DNA from: Terebella lapidaria
Lineage: Eukaryota > Annelida > Polychaeta > Terebellida > Terebellidae
Direction: 5' to 3'
Length of the DNA stretch: 64,000 nt
NCBI GenBank assembly: GCA_949152475.1
Contig: OX424555.1
Span: 22,090,868 to 22,154,867, forward strand
The translations under genes were made by a program, and so were the position numbers. Of the stretch, positions 10,801 through 22,800 are shown one piece after another (position 1 is the stretch's first letter; every line of letters starts with the position of its first letter). Under the pieces are notes generated by a model. The model was not told where the DNA came from, searched no databases, and saw nothing but the letters and a program-made list of their open reading frames with translations.

Positions 10801-13800
10801 CAGTAACCGACGGGAAATCGGGTGCCGGCGGCCGTATCACTGGCGACACGGGCCCGGACCGAAATCCGCCCTGGCTATGGGGTTGAAACCCAGCTCCGGG
10901 GGCAGGTGCCCGACCCGGAGGGGGAAACAACACTCTCTGTCCAGAGGGATCCCGGGCGCAGGGAACCGTCGTGAGCCCGACGGAACCGGCAGACCCCGAA
11001 ACCACACTCGGACACTGAAACCCAGGTCGTTCAGCCAGAGAAGCATGAGAACGAGGGGCCAGTAGAGAGGGAGCCAAAAGTGAGCCACACAAACCCGTAG
11101 GTTGTGGGGAAGTTAGGGTGCCGAGAGCCGAACGCGCGGCTCCCGGGACCCGTACCTGGCTGAAAGAAAATGACAATGATAAATCAAAACTTACAGCACA
11201 AACAGCATTGGATAACTGCAAATCTAGACGCCGCTTGCGTTCCTCAGACGCCTTGGGACGCGGCCTGGCGCTATCAGAATCTGACGGGGAAGGGGGAGTA
11301 GGGCAACCAGCAAACCTGCGGGCCTGAATCTCCCGTAAGCCTTGAAGACAAAGTTTCCACTCGTCGACGGACCAATCCGCGCATAACTCACAGGTGGCTG
11401 AAGGACGGCAATAAACAGTGTCCCTACACTGCCAGCAGGCGTTATGAGCCTCCCACTTAGGAAGGTAGTGTTTGCAAACGATGCACTTCATATCTGAAAC
11501 ATATCAAACATCGAAGTACAAACGGGCGATAATGGGGGAAGGAAAGGGGCCTGGGGAGGCTTTACCATTTCCTCCCAAAAAAATCGCAAATCACTAACTC
11601 TAAGCTAGTCTAACAACGAAAGAACGATCTACTGAAGAAAAAGCTGTGCAAAGAACAGCCTAAAGACGATCGTAGACGTGAAGAAATTCGACTTTGAATG
11701 CCGAAAGCAAGACTTGCTGCACATCCAACAATGGAGGAGCAAATTAATGACGGCTAAGGTCAATCATATGACCGGTGTGACGTCACATCTACACCGCGGG
11801 GAATCTGAGATGTGTGAGAGTAATTTCCTTCAATTTCGAGTTCGAGATGGATGTCAGGAATTTTAAGAAAATTCTTGTGACATTCATTTCTCTCTCCTCT
11901 TCTTTGAATGCCAAGGTAAGATTACCCAAAGAGTTTATTATAGAGGTAGTGGTATGGCAATAAATAGGATGTTTTTTTTTTAAAAACAGACTTGCCGACG
12001 GCTACGAAAGCTCAGGGCCAAAAACCAGTACTGGCGGTCAGGCAGAGATTTGGCACGTCTAAGTAGACTTTGGGGGAGATAATTTGATTGAGGGTGTTCA
12101 CAATTTGCTGTGTCATTTACTTTGATGTGACTGATCATATGACGATCTATATGAACTGTGTAGATATTGGTGTGGCGCTTTCGTATGGGAATAAACTGTG
12201 TAACCACGTTTTATGTTTTATATGACATCTTAAAATGTGTCAGGATGTTTATTTCTTGCATTTTGTAATACGTCATAAGTATTTCCATTTTTGTTTTTAC
12301 ATATTTAGCATCGTATTTTATCTGCTAGAGGAAACCACTCTTTTACTCAATTTTAGTATGTAATTAAATTGCAATCATGCGTCAAAAATAACGACAAAAA
12401 TTCCTAACATGGCTTTCAATAACGTCAAGCATGACGAACTAACGTCAATAATACCGAACTTATCATTGTTGGTGGAAAACGACTGACAGGTATGTTTAAT
12501 TTAACATCTGGACTTTGAACCTTCCAATGCTTAATCATAAATGAGCTGCCAATATGCTAAAGCTCATTTCCAGTACATAGCGGATTCATTGCATGGAAAA
12601 AAATGCATTTAGTACATTCGGATAAGTGCAAGGCACGATCTTCAACTTTTTTTACATCTCAGAGCGTGATTGGGATGCCATACTGCTTCGTCTAACTCAT
12701 AAATCGATAATATAGTCACCCTATTACTAATTACCTGAACACAATTAGATGATTTAAGCTGAGATCGCGATAGAACAAAACATAAACAAAGATATCGTCA
12801 AGAATTTCGCACATAACGTCAAGAATATTGCGCATCACGTCAAGAATTTAGAACCGATAACGTCAAAACTTTACTTACCGCTGTGCCGCGAACAGGGGGT
12901 GTTCATATGTACTGAGTAATATGGTAAATCATGCATCAACCAAAATAATGTTTTTGATGAAATATTATGTATATGTACCTGCAGTAACCATTGACAATTT
13001 TCCCAGCCACTACTCTAGCCAATGGCTGCCATTCTTTAGGATTGCCAGTGACAGGAGCTCCCAGCATTATCACATCCTCAACGATACCCTCACAGTCTGT
13101 GTGAATGGAAACCATAAGGTTCACTCTAGGGAACCTGAGTTGTTGTCACAGAAAATTCCTCCAGAATCCAGAGAATAGTCTAATTTTCATAAATGAATGA
13201 TAGGGTTGGACTACACAGAGTGTTTATTATAGAAAGGCAATTTAATTAAATACATGTACATTTTGTCTCACACTACTACCAGTATTAACAAGTATTGCTC
13301 AATTGCATGGATTGCATTTTTGCTGAATATTATGATACAGTAACATTTCGATGGGTCAGTACATGCTTGTAGGTCTTACTTTTTCGCTTAGCCAGTTCTT
13401 GTAGACAATAGAAGATGACCCGAGCTCCAAGACTGAAACCAATCAATGTCACAGGTCTCTTCCCCTGGAGTGGAATGAAAGATGTCGAGTTAGTTTCATC
13501 TGTACTTCCATGTTCATCCCAGGTCCCTACTTTAATGTCAGATAGTAAATATTTCAGCATATCATGTGGGATGACATTTCGTTATCCAGACAATAAGTAC
13601 CTGTTGCCTTGTGAGTAAGACATCAGCCAGCTGCTTGCCGACGTTCACGGCCCGATGTGTGCAAACATGCCATGGATTGTCGATTACGTTAGAGGCTGAC
13701 AACAGAGCAGCCGGCCACGCGATCGCTGTCAGCAGACCTGTAAGGCAATCCCACAACAGAAATGTCAGATACACGTTCAGAAACACTGCAGATCCTTGTA

Positions 13801-16800
13801 CGCAACATTTTATTATGTTTCGAAAGATTTATCAGTGTAAATGTGGCAGAGCCTTACCCGAGAGTACAGTGAACTGAAGCGCCTGCTGTGTGGCTGCTGT
13901 GATGGCGATCCCCATCAGGTACTCCAGGGCTTTGCCCATCTCCATCATGTACTTTGTCTCGTACTTCAGCACATACTGCTCCTTGGAGTTAGCCAGACCC
14001 AGCCATGCCAGCTTCATGTCTAAACAATGAAAATATCAGGTTTCTTTCTATTTTTTTTTTTTTTTTTTATAACACTTCATTGCATATAATCAGTGATGTA
14101 CAATGTACATGATATTGCTCAATGCTCCCACACACAGTATACACCTATTATGTAGTGACCAGTTTCCAAACAATCAAAAAGGAAGTTTTAACTTGTTTAA
14201 AACCAGTATTTATTACATACCTACCTCTATAATAAACTCTTTGGGTAATCTTACCTTGGCATTCAAAGAAGAGGAGAGAGAAATGAATGTCACAAGAATT
14301 TTCTCAAAATTCCTGACATCCATCTCGAACTCTAAATTGAAAGAAATTACTCTCACACATCTCAGATTCCCCGCGGTGTAGATGTGACGTCACACCGGTC
14401 ATATGATTGACCTTAGCCGCCATTAATTTGCCCACCTGGTTAAGGCAGGGGAGGCGGGAGGGAGAATAATCGTGTTTATTATAGAGGTAGGTATGTAATA
14501 AATACTGGTTTTAAACAAGTTAAAACTTCCTATTTATTGCCATACCACTACCTCTATAATAAACTCTTTGGGTTATATCAGAATAACCAAAGGAGGTGGG
14601 TTTAACCCTCTCCCGGGAATTCATCACCGATGTGTGAGAGTAGGAAATATCCATCGAAAGTAGTAAATATTGTGTTTTGCTTTGAAATTATAATTTTAAG
14701 TCGAAAATACATATTTACAGGATATTTACAACCATACCATAATACACGCCTGAATTACCTTCAGATGCATGGAGACGAGCAGGGGCTCTGCAGAGGTGAC
14801 TTTCCTCTTGCAGATGAACAAAAATTTCCCTCGCCAAAGAAGAGGAGCAACTCCACTGGGAGTCGACCTCAGGTGCATCTGTACAGAGGCGTGTTGAACT
14901 ATCTACAGGTATTTACAGCTGGACTATACTCTCCGCCGCCACCAGTCGTCCAAGCTGGAGGCCGGAGTCATCCTCCCAAGCTAACTCCCTGAGATAGAAA
15001 GAAGTGAATGTGTTATGAGATTTCCAGGTACAGGCAGACATGACATCATTCAGAGATACTTTATTCGTAAAGGCAAGTGAAGCCGCGAGAGCCCTCACAT
15101 CATGCGCTTTGACTCTGAAACCTGTGGATTTTTTCGCCTGTGACTTTTCATAGCAAAATCTAACACACTTCTTGATCCAAGATGAGATCGTAGCAGGACG
15201 GATATCATTTGGAAAATCCTTAAGATAGGACACGAAAAGCAAACGCTTGCCGAGATGCAGCTCACGCGTACGATTAACGTAGATGCGGAGGGCTCGCACG
15301 GGACAAAACTTCGCGTCTTCCTCCAGGCCCGGCCCCAGAGAAGGAGTCAGGGCGGGAATGGAAAAGCTCAATAATGGCGTACCTGCTAATTGAGTTTTGG
15401 CCAGAAAGGAGGGAATGACTCCGAGGAGAACCGAGGAGCCATCCGACTTCCACTTAACTTTGGAAAAGGACAGGGCGTGGAGCTCACTCCGTCGCTTCCC
15501 TGAAGCCAGAGCCAAAAGGAAGACCGTCTTAAACGTCAGAAACTTTAGGGAGGCCCGCTCAAGGGGTTCGAACGGATCTTTTCTTAAGACGTTGAGAACA
15601 AGCGATAGATCCCACTCAGGAACCGGGTTCCTAGCTTTCGGTCTTTCGATCTCGAAACTATTAATCAACGCAGTCAAACCTTGATCATGACCAAAATCGA
15701 TCCCAAGTTTGGGTTTTAGAGTCTTCGCGATAGCCGTACGGTAACCTGCGATCGTGGATGGAGCTCGCCCTTCATTGAACTTTTCGAGAAGAAATTCGGA
15801 AATTAAGGGAGCATCGACTCTGAAAGGACTAACCTTCCGGCGACGACACCAAGCACAGAAGGAAGTCCACTTCGATTGGTAGACTGCCAAAGAAGATTTT
15901 CGATTTGATCGGGCGATCCTTGCGGACACCTCCCTTGAAAATCCCTTCTTTCGGAAACATCGCTCGACAATATCCAGGCATGAAGTTTCAGACTTGCGGG
16001 AGCCTGATGAAACATGCTGGAGCGAGGTTGTTTGAGGAGGTCCCACCGATCCGGAAGCTGACGAGGGAAGTCTACTATCAACTCCAGAAGGTCCGGGAAC
16101 CACGACCTCTGCGGCAGACATGGAGCAATCAGCAGGAGGCGACACTGGTGAGTCCGAAACTTGGCGATCACCTTGTCCAACAACACCGCTGGGGGGTAAG
16201 CATACGCGTACATGCCCTCCCAGGACGTCGACATCGCATCCACTGACATGGCCGTGGGATCGGGAATGGGAGACACAAACGAAGGAAGTTTGTGGTTCCA
16301 CCGGGTCGCAAACAAATCGACCATCGGCGTGCCCCATAGGCCGCAGAGAGACTGGAATACCCTGGGGGAAAAACTCCACTCCATGGCCTGGACCTGGCCC
16401 CTCCGGGAGAGGCGGTCCGCCCAAACATTCATATGACCAGGGATATGCCTCGCGAAAAGCGAAATACCCCGGTCATGACACCAGAGCAGGAGGTCGATAG
16501 CGGCTTGGCACAGCGACTGGGACTTCGTACCGCCCTGCTTGTTGATGTAGGCGACTACCGTGGAGTTGTCGGTGGCCACCAACACAGCCTGATTGAGGAA
16601 ATGTGTTTCCCAATGCCTGAGAGCCAAGAACACGGCCTCCAGTTCCAACAGGTTTATGTGCCATTCCTGCTGAGACGAAGACCAGGTGCCCGAGACCTCG
16701 CTGTCGTCCCAGTGAGCGCCCCAGCCGTCCATACTGGCATCCGTAAATACGTGCCTGGATGGAGGCGGCCGGCGGAATGACGACCCTCGGAGCAGATTGA

Positions 16801-19800
16801 CGGGATCCACCATTGCAGATGGGAAACGACTTCCGGAGAGACCTGCACGAGCTGGGATCTGTCTCCCGTGACCTGGGACCATTGGGAGTGTAGATGCCGC
16901 TGAATAGGCCGCATGTGCAGGCGGCCCAACGGAACTAACTTTTCCGTGGAAGCTAGCATCCCGAGAAGGGACTGCCAGCGTCTGGCCGTCTGTGGAATGC
17001 GACGAAGGAACCCTTCTGACAGCACGGATAATTTTGACTGACGATCCAGCGTCGGCAAAACAGTCTCTGAGGTAGTCTGATAACGATACCCCAAGAAGAC
17101 GAAGTCCCGACGCGGTGACAAGTCGGACTTTTTTTTGGTTGATTTTGAACCCCATCCGTGAGCATAGATTTACCACAAACTGTGCTTGGACGATCAGCGT
17201 TTCGCGACAATGGTGCCGGATTAGCCAATCGTCGAGATACTGGTGGATGAAAATCCCCTGCTTGTGGGCGAGAATCTGGACTTCCCGAGCCACCATGGTG
17301 AAAATCCACGGCGCTGTCGATAATCCGAACGGGAGCGCCCGAAACTGCCATACGCGGCCGAGATAGAGAAATCTCAGGTATTTGCGAACTGCAGGTTTCA
17401 TTGGAATATGGAAATAGGCATCTTTGAGATCTATCGTTACCACCCACGAATCGCGAGGCATGACTGAACGAACTTGCTCCGGCGTTTCCATGGAAAACGT
17501 CGGCACGATTAGGAACTTGTTCAACGGAGAAAGATCTATCACTGGTCTCCAACCCCCCGACGCTTTGGGAACCACAAACAACACGCTGTAGAACCCGGGA
17601 GTGTCCCCGGGAGCAGGTTCTATCGCTTGTTTCTCGATCATCGCCGTTATCTCCTCTTGGAGAACACGGCGGCGTTCTGGATCGTTTGGAAGAGTGAAAC
17701 CCCTTGGGACGGGCGATAACGGTGGCAATTTCTCGAATTTCAGGCCGAATCCTCGACGGAGCGTCGAGACGACCCAGGGGCAAGCCCCGAGCCGCTCCCA
17801 CTCTTTCCAAAACAGAGTTAAACGAGCTCCTACGGGCTCGTCTGAAGAAGGAATATCGACCGAAACGAGCTGACCATGCAGCTCTCCTCGACACTCGAGC
17901 AAAGGATCCGGCCCGGAATCCGAAGCTATACGTACCCGGTTTCTTTTCCGATACTTGGGAGCCTCGCCACGGCCACGGCCTCGACCTCGACCGCGATCTC
18001 CTCGGGTGCTGCCGGCAGGGGCCCCACGAAAGGGCAGACCAGAGGCCCTACCTCGGGCCCTGCCGCGGCCACGACCTGGCTGCTGCTGCGGCTGGGCTTG
18101 CTGTGTAGGGGGCTGAGGCTTCTTGAACGCTGACACCATCTGCTGAGTGAGCCATTCCAAGGACTTAGACTGGCTCAGGAGGGCGTTGGAGGTGGAAGAC
18201 TTCGCAGCCTTTTCGTCCGCCTCCTTCTTCACCTCACGCAGGTCCGCTGACCGGTCCGGTAAGAGCAGGGAGGTGGGAGTCCCGGAGGTGGGGATGACCG
18301 GGTGCAGGACCCTCATGTCCGTCATCAACTGGTCGGGAACCTCGAACCTCAGGGAGGACAGGAACGCGTCACGACGCCAGAGCTCAGACACGCAGAGTGC
18401 GTGGGAGTCTAGAGCAACCTTATCACCAACGCCCTTGCCGATCGAGGTCACCAGGGACGCGCAACTGAGTAGGGCCTCCGCGAGTTCATCCCGATCCAAA
18501 TCCGGATTGTTCAGTACTTGGTCGTGGCACTGTAAAATGGCTCTCTTGGTGGCCATGGAAAGCCAATCCATGGCGGAGTCCGTGGCCAGACCAACCCGCA
18601 CGGTATGCTGGAACTCGGCTAGCGCCCCCAAGGAATGTCCACCGACTTTGGTTCCTTAAAGAAGGAGAAGTGGGGGTGGTGCCTCCTCAAGGTGGTCGGC
18701 CTGTCGTCCAGCTCCGACGAGGTGTAGTAATCCGTAACAGACGGACGGGAAGGAAAAGCGCCTATCGCGGTCTTGTTCGTCCTGACCGTCTCCTCGATCC
18801 GCTCCTGCATGGAGCCGCGGACTCCAGCCGAAAGGGGGAAACGTAGGGCGTCCTTCGACGGCCGTGGATGCTCCATCTCCGACGATATCATAGATCTCGC
18901 GACCTTCTTGACTGGCGGCGGAGCATGTTCTTCGGGCCACAAACCCGGGAGGACCCTCTTCACGAAGTCCAGCTTCTCTCCCCAAGACAAGGGGTCATCG
19001 GACTCGGGCTGAGCGAGCTCCTGGTCGGACTCGGCCTTACGCTTCAGGGGCAGCGTAAGATCCGAAGGACCAGGCAACGGCTGAGCCGGTGGAGAAGATT
19101 CCCCATCCGAGGGCGGGTCTTCCCTGGGAAGAGACGGAGAAGGAGGAGGAGGTGGCGGCTGTTGTGGCGGAGGGAACCTCGCCAGGAACTGTTGCCACTG
19201 TCCCAACATCTCGGCCCGAAAGGCCTCCAGTTCGCCCCTGAGGCGCTGCTCGGGCGGAACAGTAGGAGAAGTCCCCTGGACTGGAGAGTCGTGCGGCTCC
19301 GGCGGACCAGTGGACCCCTGGGCTACCTGGGCGAACGACATCATGCCCTGGCTCGAGGCGAAAGAGCAGACGGGAAGGGAAGAGAGAGGGGAGTCGTCCT
19401 GAATATCCTCGGCAATCTGAAAAATATGAACAGAATTATTACCGGAACAAACGGGTGAGCCTGGAAACAACGGGGTCCCAGAAACCCGTGGGTTTGGACA
19501 GCTCAAAGCCATTGGCTCCCGGTCCCTACCGGCCACGGCTAAAGGGGCCACGGCCTGGGGTCCAGTTACCGGCGGGAAATCGGGAACCGGCGGCCGAAAC
19601 ACTGGCGTAACGGACCCGGACCGAAATCCCCCCTGGCTCTTGGGTTGAATCCCAGCCCCGGGGGCCGGAGCCCGACCCGGAGGGGGAAACAACGCTCTCT
19701 TTCCAGAGGGATTCCGGGCGCAAGGAACCGTCGTGTGCCCGACAGAACCGGCAGACCCCGAAAACACACTCGGAAACTGGAACCCAGGTTGTTCAGCCAG

Positions 19801-22800
19801 AGAAGCATGAGAACGAGGGGCCAGTAGAGAGGGAGCCAACAGAGAGCCACACAAACCCGTAGGCTGTGGGAAAGCGAGCGGCTCCCGGGACCCGTGCGCT
19901 GAAAGAAAGATACAATGATAAATCAAAACTTACAGCACAAACAGCATTTGACAACTGAAGATCTAACCGCCGCTTGCGCTCGTCGGACGCCTTGGGGCGC
20001 GGCTTAGAATCAGACGGGGAAGGGGGGGTGGGACAACCAGCAAACCTGCGGGCCTGAATCTCCCGTAGCCCCTGCAGACATAACTTCCAGTCGTCCAGAC
20101 ACCAGTCCGCGCACAACTCACATGTCGCCGTCGGACGACAATACACAGTGTCTCTGCACTGCCAGCAGGCGTTGTGTACCTCCCACTTTGGAAGGTAGTG
20201 TTTGCACACGATGCACTTCATATCTGAAAAATATCACATCGAAGTACAACGGGCGACAATAGGGGAAGGAAAGGGGCCTGGGGAGGCTTTACCATTTCCT
20301 CCCAAAAAAATCGCAAATAACTAACTCTAAGCTAGCTAACAATCGTAACCACGATTAAAAGCAAAAAAGGCTGACTAAAGAACAGCCAGAAGACGCTCGA
20401 AGACGTGAAAAATCAACTTCGAATGCCAAAAGCAAGACTTTGCTGACACATCCAACAATGGAGGAGCAAATTAATGGCGGCTAAGGTCAATCATATGACC
20501 GGTGTGACGTCACATCTACACTGCGGGGAATCTGAGATGTGTGAGAGTAATTTCTTTCAATTTAGAGTTCGAGATGGATGTCAGGAATTTTGAGAAAATT
20601 CTTGTGACATTCATTTCTCTCTCCTCTTCTTTGAATGCCAAGGTAAGATTACCCAAAGAGTTTATTATAGAGGTAGTGGTATGGCAATAAATACTTGATT
20701 GCTTGATATGATATGTGGGTTTTTTATAGCAATTATGCAAACTGTAGGTCATTTCTCTGACAACCCACCTGGCATTTTCTCAGAGATCCAGCCAGATACG
20801 GCAATTGTGACATGTAACTGTCTCGTTTCTCCAAGGGGCTCAAACTCGAATTCTTCCACACCTCCAACTCGCTTCTTCATCTTGTACCCTAATCATAGTG
20901 AAGTAATAAATAAAATGGTCTTCATCACAAGATTATTTTTCTCCATTAAAACTCCACAACTGAACAGCAACTAGATATGTTTCATTATATATATCTATAT
21001 TACAATTATAATATATTACTAAATCATCACAGTTTGTGATAGTAATAGTCTGATACCTCCAAGTCCCACACCCGCCACACCAAACAGTGATCCAATAATC
21101 GCGACCCCCGCAACAGAGCCCAGAGCTGCTGCGCCAGCGCCCCCTATCAGAACACCTGCCCCTGCAGCGATGAATGGGGCTGCCAGCCCACCCGTCAAAC
21201 CTGTCACAATCAAAAACACAATGTATACAACATAAGTTTGGGAATACACATGATCAGGCTACTTGTCAATTTCTAATTAACAAATAAGACATGCATATTT
21301 ATATCAGATATATATATATATTTATATCAGATATTGTGAACATTATCCATTAGAAAATTGACCTTTATAAAATTAACATTATCCATTAGAAAATTGATAT
21401 TGTTCGGTCACATTGATCACATCACATAGATATCAGTGCCTATCAACATGAGCAATACAGTAGATCCTGTGTTTTAAGACCACTCAAGGGCCAGAGAAAA
21501 GTGGTCTTAAATGACAGGTGGTCTCTCATGTCAGGTTTGTATCTTGAACATGACAGGCAAGTTTTTGCTCCGGGCAACACAAAACCATTCCCACACATGG
21601 GAATTGACCTCACTGTAAGTGGTCTTACGAGCTTTAACATATTTTTGGTCACTGTCACATCCGGATTGCTGTTCATGGCTTCAGCAATTTTACGACCACT
21701 TTTGCCACTGTCGGACATTTGGATAACTTTGACACGATCCTGCAGGGTTAGACATTTTCGTTTACGTGAATCTGCCATTGTTGCTATGTATGTATATTGT
21801 ACATTCCAGCAAGTCTCAGCCACATACCTAGCAAGGTCCCGCCCCCGACAGCTGCTGCACCAATCAGCAAGTACGACTTGATCTTTCGTCTCTTGCTCTT
21901 GGATTTCTGCTCCGACAGCTCCTCTCTGAAGTGTACAATGTTCGATATCTTTATCTTGTTTCGCGTACTGGCATTACTTTTGAGACTGGTTAGAAATAAA
22001 TGCAACACACAAATATACCAGTGTACTGTATTAGATTTCATAGTGGTACATTACATGTATATGATGTTCCCGTGTATTATTCTTCAAGATATTGATGTGT
22101 TACTTCTCATCAAGGAAACACCAATTTTCACATTCACCGGGTTTTTTTTAGCCCGAAATAAAAAATATTCAGGGAATTACAAACAAAATTTTGATCCGTA
22201 CTGGCTGGGTTCATGTTCCTCATCGTGTAGTGATGTGACGACGGAGTCTTCGAAGTGCTCCATGTCATTCCAGTCGACCCTCAGCAGCAGGCCCATGTAC
22301 TTGATCATGGTGCGGAGACGGGCGTCATAGCAACCTGAACACATGGGTAAACATGATAAGTTTACTAGTAAGTTTACTTTACTATGGTTACTGGCATATA
22401 ATCATTATTTGTGTGTGTAATTTTTTTGTGATTTTCAATATAATACAGCTGTGTGAGCTGATTGATGAAATTAACATGCTCAGAGCATATATGCCTCAGC
22501 ACTCCTGAAAAACAATTCAACTTTAATCAACTCCTCAGTTGTCATGTGAATTTGGAATTTCATCGAATTCATCCTATTACAGTGGTCCCTGTAAGATAAG
22601 ACCTCAATTTTTGCAGGTAAAATGAGGTCTTATCTCACAGGAAGTCTTATTTCACAGGCTCATTTATATGTTAAATTTATTTTTGTGAAATGCAAAAAAG
22701 TCTTTATAGACAGGGAAGTCTTATATCGGAGGTGTCTTATCTTACAGGGACCACTGCACTATGATAACATCTATATCTCAAACAGCTGGACATGACTTCA

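Larger units (their letters stand above)
4105..11966 (-). mobile_element. DIRS-type tyrosine-recombinase retrotransposon, copy A
   Basis: About 7.9 kb, transcribed on the minus strand: gag-like protein, then reverse transcriptase/RNase H with a DIRS-type C-terminal domain, then a tyrosine recombinase. It has inverted terminal repeats (4105-4355 and 11739-11966), an internal complementary region (4400-4498) and no DDE integrase or protease, which together define the DIRS group. No target-site duplication is visible, as expected for recombinase-mediated insertion. RT and recombinase frames are intact, but gag carries a tandem duplication and a nonsense codon, so autonomy is doubtful. It is nested in the TIR element at 2939-12901. 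Confidence 0.93.
2939..12901. mobile_element. Non-autonomous TIR DNA transposon (about 2.1 kb) split by DIRS copy A
   Basis: The ends are perfect inverted repeats of 27 bp beginning CACCCCCTGTTCGCGG. Imperfect inversion continues for about 100 bp through repeated TTCTTGACGTTAT-type subterminal motifs: left near 2971, 2994, 3015, 3378 and 3407; right in inverted form near 12417-12450 and 12787-12866. The flanks are identical 5-mers TTCAT (2934-2938 and 12902-12906), read as the target-site duplication. Removing DIRS copy A (4105-11966) leaves about 2,100 bp with no transposase ORF, so it is probably mobilised in trans. It lies in TMCO4 intron 11. The CACCC terminus and 5-bp duplication do not let me assign a superfamily with confidence. 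Confidence 0.8.
14180..20693 (-). mobile_element. DIRS-type tyrosine-recombinase retrotransposon, copy B
   Basis: About 6.5 kb, the same family and strand as copy A, lying in TMCO4 intron 7 between exons at 13858-14019 and 20769-20888. It begins AGGAAGTTTTAACTTG and ends GGCAATAAATA, sharing termini, internal complementary region and gene order with copy A. It lacks copy A's 1,296-bp duplication. The recombinase is intact, but gag and RT carry several indels, so this copy is probably not autonomous. No target-site duplication is seen. Confidence 0.93.

Noticed and set aside
9257..11065. Plus-strand ORFs of 65-170 codons across DIRS copy A, appearing in duplicate
   Set aside because: They are antisense shadows of the GC-rich gag frame; the duplicates simply reflect the 1,296-bp tandem duplication.
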